This document shows positions 59,112 through 64,000 of a stretch of DNA of 64,000 nt, piece after piece. Both the position numbers and the translations under genes were made by a program. The stretch's first letter is position 1. Each line of letters opens with the position of its first letter. The notes under the pieces were generated by a model. The model was not told where the DNA came from and did not search any database. It worked only from the letters and a program-made list of their open reading frames with translations. Source of the stretch: Mortierella sp. BCC40632 (taxonomy: Eukaryota > Mortierellomycota > Mortierellomycetes > Mortierellales > Mortierellaceae); the NCBI GenBank assembly GCA_011634665.1, contig WAEK01000005.1, positions 1,046,001-1,110,000 of the forward strand. Direction: 5' to 3'.

Positions 59112-61278
59112 AAAAAAAAAAAGGCCTCTAACCCGAGAGGGACATGGGCGAAAGAGCTTGTGATCCTTACTGCTTATTATTTTTGCTCGTTTGAGCATGC
59201 TCGCAAACATACCATACATTAGCTCTTGGCGCACAAAAAACACGCTTTTTTTTTTCAGTTGTCACTCACCCAATTTAAAAATGTCCCAGCAAAAAATACC
59301 CTCCCTCCCTCTCCTCCTCTCCTCTCCTCCCCAGCTCCTACTCCTTCTTGTTACTCTCAAAAAGAAAAAAAAATGAAGAAAAGACTTCTATTCAATCAAA
59401 ACGTGTATATAATAAAAATAGCCATCCACGGATGGTGTCTAACAAGTATAATCATCTTTCTGAACCCCAACACAGCAGTTGCCTGATGAGCGAGAGCGCC
59501 AGGAAAGAAGTGAGGCAAGGTGGAAACAGAAAAAGTGTTTCCTTGAGCGCCGCTAGTCTAGCTCTTTTGGGCTTTTAATTTGTTGAAAGCGGAGTAAACA
59601 AGTAGCAGCAGTACTCAAGACTCAAGAGAGAAAGAGAGAGAGATAGAGGGGGAGAGACTCTTGGGTACCAAAAGAAACCGCTGCACCTGTGCAACTCAAT
59701 CTTCGTTGAGCAGTAAAGAAGATTGAGAATCGACTTTTTATTTCACTGCAGATTTAAGTTGTTCGTCAGGAACGGCAGAAAAAAAAGAAAAGGAATGAAG
59801 TGTAGGATGAGGAAGTACATGGGTATCCCAAGTACCATACCTGCCCTCTTTTTTTTTTTTTTTTTTCTATCACCAGAGAAAAGGGAAGGAGTTGGTTGCA
59901 ATAGAAAAGCAGAAAGTACCCCTCCCAGAGTACCTTATATTTCGCCCAAATGGCCTGAATAAGAGGACCGTGAGGGCGCGCGCGGACCTCTGGGTTTGCT
60001 CGGATCAATTAGCGAGCACCCAAAAAAAAAAAAAAAAAAAACTCTCTATCCTTCTCATTCCTTTCGCTTTCTTTTCTTTTCCCTATCTCTTTCACTTTCG
60101 CCCTTCTTCTTCTTCTCTTTGGACAATCCAAACCCTCGTAGTCTGGTTCTCAACCCCCCCCAATAATGTAGCCAAAGAGACTTTATTACACAAAGAGGAG
60201 CTAGGCCTACACACACAAATAAATAATGACTTAGCCATGTGAAAGGATTGCACAAGAGATGGAAAAGAAAATTGAGCTTGTGGAGAAGGTCCTTTGTCGG
60301 CCTGGATTTCTAGAGGACTACATTGGGTCAAAGCTCACCTTTTTTTTTGTCCTCCTAACAACGTTGAAAGGTTGTTAATCGATAAACAAAACAGCCAGGT
60401 CAAACATCCACTCGAGCTCACATTCCCTCCTTCCCTCTCTCTCTCTCTCTCAGAAAAAAAAAAAGGACAGCGATGCTCTTTGGTCTTGTGTTCCTCAAAC
60501 GGGCCGATGGACACTTACTTGCATGATGCATATGAAAGAACACGACAACAAGAAAAGGTCATTCCCTTCTGCAGTGAGCGAAGCACGCACTGTTTCGTTC
60601 CACTCTTGCGACTGCATCGTCCTTCATACTTCTCAAAGTACCTATTTCTCCGGACTCTTTTCTTTACTCAAGGTCACCCGGTTCCTTTCCTTTCCTCAAT
60701 ACCTTGAATCACCTCCAAATGCATTCTCCCACCTGTGTGCCTGTTTGCTTGGTCATCCTTTCTCAACCAACGACCTTTGCAAAGGCCTGCTGTCTTTTCC
60801 ACCATCTCGGCGTTCGAGTGAGTAGAACGAGCGCAGTGTTTTTGTAGATGCCGATGTGTGGGCAGCGAGCCCGATGTTGCTTGAATGTGTGCTTGGACAG
60901 AAGAGATGGTCATCATTTGAGTGCACAAGCATGTATGCACCGACACTGTTGAGAGTGACAAGAGAGAGATGATTGGGCGCAAACTGTGCCACATGTTTGC
61001 TCGGCCACACATTCCTCCATTCCCCAGCCCCTTATGACTTTCTTTGTGTATGCCTGTGTGTGTGTCTCTTTCATCCTTTTTTCTCTTCCTTTCTTTCTTA
61101 GACCACCAAGTCGTTGGCCCCCATTGCCAACGGATGGGCACTCAGTCCCCTCAACCTCACTCTCGACAACCGTGTATAGTAAACCAAACCCTTTTCTCCA
61201 CTTCACTCCACCTCAAGTTCGCTCAATGAACCATTATCCTATCGCCAGCTCAGTCTAGCCTCTTCTCCTGCATCCGCC
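59112..61278. other. Intergenic between the two receptor genes
   Basis: No gene is recognised. Contains T runs (about 59848-59867), an A run (60020-60039) and CT tracts (60432-60451). The last 250 bases are pyrimidine-rich and probably hold the promoter and 5' UTR of receptor 2. Confidence 0.6.
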
Positions 61279-64000
61279 ATGCAACGGATCAATCCCCAAT
61301 GCGATACTTCAGGGTTCCCATTTTTATTATCCACTCCACCACGATCGCCAAGTCAATATGCCTCATTCCCACAACGACAGTACTCCATCTACAAGAGCCT
61401 CAAGTCCTCTTCTTTCCGCAGTAAGCTCCTTGTGGTGGCACTCCTAATCATCGTGTCATTGGTGGCACCCACCGTCAACGCTGCTGTCACGACAAAGCCT
61501 ACGACCCCAATCAAATCCACAACAACAGTTGTCAAAAGCACCAGTAGTATCCACGACAATGACAGTATTACTCCTTTGCCTACGACACCCTCCAACACGG
61601 CGACCCCGTCGACAATCTTTATCCTACCTACGCCAGCACCGCCTGCCCCACAAGTGCCCACCTCACCAAACAATAACTCGACCTTGATACCCAACCCCCA
61701 ATCACTCTGTCCACCACCATTGATTCCCAGCATTCATCTACAAAACTCGACGACTGGGGGCAGTTCAAGTGCGTCGTCTCCATTCTGTGCAGGACCCTGT
61801 TGTATCCCTTGTCCCGCCGCCAGTGTGTTTTATGAACCTCACAAGTTGACCAACATCTATACGTTGACCAGTATCCTACGTGCCCTTTCCGCAGGACTCT
61901 CGACCGTGTTGACCTTTTGTTATCTAATCCTTCCGAATCGTCGACGCCATCCACATTTGATTGTGTTGTGCCTGGTGACGTTTATGGCACCCTGGGAAGC
62001 TATTGGGACGATCTGGCTTCAGAAAAAGGAAGAATTGTTGTGCAAGAGCCCATTTGAGATTGCAACCATGTCCAACTCTTGGCTTTGCGGGTTCCAAGGT
62101 AACATTTTGATGCTGTTGATACTGTCGTTACTATTTCTTTTTCTTCTTCTTCTTCTTCTTCTTCTAGCTGCTTGGATGATAGAAAGCCTAATAGACGCAT
62201 TTCATTTCTCCCTCTCCCATCATCCCCCTTTAGGCATTACGTTAATGTACTTGGTCCTGTTATTACTTTGCTTTGGAGTCTTGTTGATCGCCAACCTACA
62301 CTTTCTGACTGTCTTCCGGTCGACTTGGCTACAGACCCATATGACTCCGATGATTGGTCTCTCATTTTTCTTGCCACTTGCACTTGTGATCCCTGTGGCT
62401 GTCCAAGGACAGATTGAAAATCCTGGGTTTGGCTCGGTCTGTTTTGTCGCTGCTAGAGCCGCAAGCCCCCTCTTTTTTTTCCCCTTGGCCGTCATTGTCT
62501 GCTCTGCTACTTTGCTTCATCTTGGGACGATTGCCTTTATGATTCGTGTAAGCAGTGTTGTGTACGAGAAAGAGAAAGAGAGAAAGAGTGGGGGAAAGTG
62601 AGGTACCACGCATTGAAAGCTCATCTCGATTTTTCCCCTCTTTTTGAACTCTCTTCAATAGACGAAACTCAAAAGCAATGCCTCCTCGTCCGTCGGCGAC
62701 TCGACTTCGGCCACGGGCAGCAAGATCAGTGGAATGACAGGACTCAATAGTATCCGGACAACCACTGTATCGACTCGTCAACGTCGACTCCAAACCGCTC
62801 GAGAAATCTCTGCCTTACTTAAACAACAATGGCGACCAGGTCTACTAGCTCTTTGTCTACTCTTTATCGATATGATATACTGGCTATTTTATTTTACGGA
62901 AGCCAAGAAATTGGAAAAGATTGGACCCACTACCCCTTGGTTCATCAACTGGATTCAATGTCTGACAGAACAGGCAGGCTTGAACCTAAGCAAGATTGGA
63001 GCTACTACCTTGACAGAACAACAACAATTCCAATGGATGGGCGAGACTGCTCAACGGGCTTGTGCCTCAATCGCCCAACCGTTTGTCCCTTCATTCTCAT
63101 GGGCTGCTCTGGCTGACATTCTGCCGGCAACTTTTGGATTCTTTTTAATGATCATTTTTGGAACCAAGATAGAGCTTTGGCAGGATGTCGCTGCTCGCCT
63201 AATGAATCGTCGGCGAAAGGAGAAATCAACCGATCACGCTGAATCTACCGAAACACAGTTAGAGAGATTAGAAAACGCGAGGAGAGCATCGCCTGGAGGC
63301 GCTGATGGTGGTCACGATCCACATGAACTGGGTAATGGATTTGACCTCTACTACCATTATCATGGAAGTCCGTCCGTTCGTCGGGCCGATCCAAATGGAG
63401 CTTTGGATATCCGAGACTTTTATGCTGCAGACGGCTCATGGACACAATCGGGAACAAGGCAAGAACCCACGGTTAGTCAACCAGATCATCCTACATCGGA
63501 AGCAATGCACTATGGAGGCAAACAGCCTAGGAAAAAATCGCTCAAAAAGAAGACTAGCCAGTTGCTGTCGTCAGGCAAAATGCTTCTTGGATCTTCATCG
63601 ATCCCATCCTCTCCATCTCCTCCTACCTCTCCGGTGAGTGGTGCAGTGACTTTGGATAGTGTTATGCGAAAGACGTCAGTCTCGTTTGCGAATCGAGATC
63701 TTGCCAAGTGCGGTCGTAGTGGCGGCGAAAGTAGTACCCTGTCTCCAACGGAGCCCAGACCTTCTGTAGAAAGAAAGCAAAGACTTTTTGAGGAACGCCA
63801 AAATCAGGCACAAATGATCATTGAAGGCTCTGCACCTTGGCCTTCATGGCCTTCATCGACCTTTACGACCTCACCCTCCACATCGCCCTTGGCATTGTTT
63901 CCATCCTCCCCGCCTTCGGCTCGGCTCCCACCTATTCCTACAAGTTCGACAGCAGCACCCAAGAAGCTATCGCCTCTCTCCACACCACCCAACTCAGGGA
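61279..64000 (+). CDS. Frizzled-like seven-transmembrane receptor 2, 3' end beyond window
   Basis: Paralogue of the receptor at 56041. Exons are 61279-62098, 62234-62547 and 62662 to the window end, still open (about 823 codons seen). An N-terminal hydrophobic signal segment (LLVVALLIIVSLVAPTVNA, residues about 50-68) and Thr/Pro-rich linker precede CAGPCCIPCPAASVFYEPHKL (about residue 170), the counterpart of the Cys motif in receptor 1. Seven helices follow, from AGLSTVLTFCYLILPN through LLALCLLFIDMIYWLFYF to ADILPATFGFFLMIIFG. The tail is Ser/Pro-rich. Only the intron after TM5 (phase 0) is shared with receptor 1. The first intron is 135 nt with no in-frame stop, so genomic reading appears continuous. 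Confidence 0.85.

Noticed and set aside
62099..62233. Continuous coding through this segment of receptor 2
   Set aside because: It is in frame but has GTAACA and TTTAG ends, a pyrimidine tract and no counterpart in the paralogue, so it is better read as an intron; kept as a finding because retention is possible.

Overview
This is nuclear genomic DNA of a filamentous fungus. Several genes are split by short GT-AG introns, with no operons or ribosome binding sites. Long mononucleotide and CT/GA microsatellite tracts are dense in introns and intergenic DNA. The gene set (ADAM-type metalloprotease, WSC sensor, two Frizzled-like seven-helix receptors, DIRS tyrosine-recombinase retrotransposons) points to an early-diverging fungus, most likely Mucoromycota and perhaps Mortierellomycotina. 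The placement is an inference from gene content; no rRNA or marker gene is present.

Layout. 1-489 (minus): 3'-truncated gene for a secreted Asp/His-rich protein. 4429-6915 (minus): two-exon bHLH transcription factor. 8425-11787 (plus): multi-exon CCR4/Angel-type exonuclease-fold protein with an uncertain N-terminus. 13514-16193 (minus): four-exon acyl-CoA oxidase. 20467-26123 (plus): decayed DIRS retrotransposon carrying four later insertions, each marked by a target-site duplication; it abuts a Crypton-like remnant (26124-26818). 28499-29404 and 31064-31333: small secreted Cys-containing proteins. 32056-36397 (minus): second DIRS element with perfect terminal inverted repeats and a perfect internal complementary region. 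36509-37343: unresolved gene fragment. 42002-45697 (plus): transmembrane ADAM metalloprotease. 46139-48671 (minus): WSC-domain membrane protein. 50147-53781 (minus): nine-exon Rad4/XPC DNA-repair protein. 56041-59111 and 61279-64000+ (plus): two tandem Frizzled-like receptors, the second running off the window.

The cellular genes do not form one pathway. The right third is, however, rich in cell-surface and sensing proteins: a shedding-type protease, a wall sensor and two receptors. The left and middle are dominated by transposable-element turnover. The most unusual signal is in the DIRS elements. In both diverged copies the RNase H frame runs without a stop into the tyrosine recombinase, while the conserved C-terminal part of the polymerase lies in the +1 frame from the same position. 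Exon boundaries were assigned by eye from splice signals, reading phase and protein similarity.
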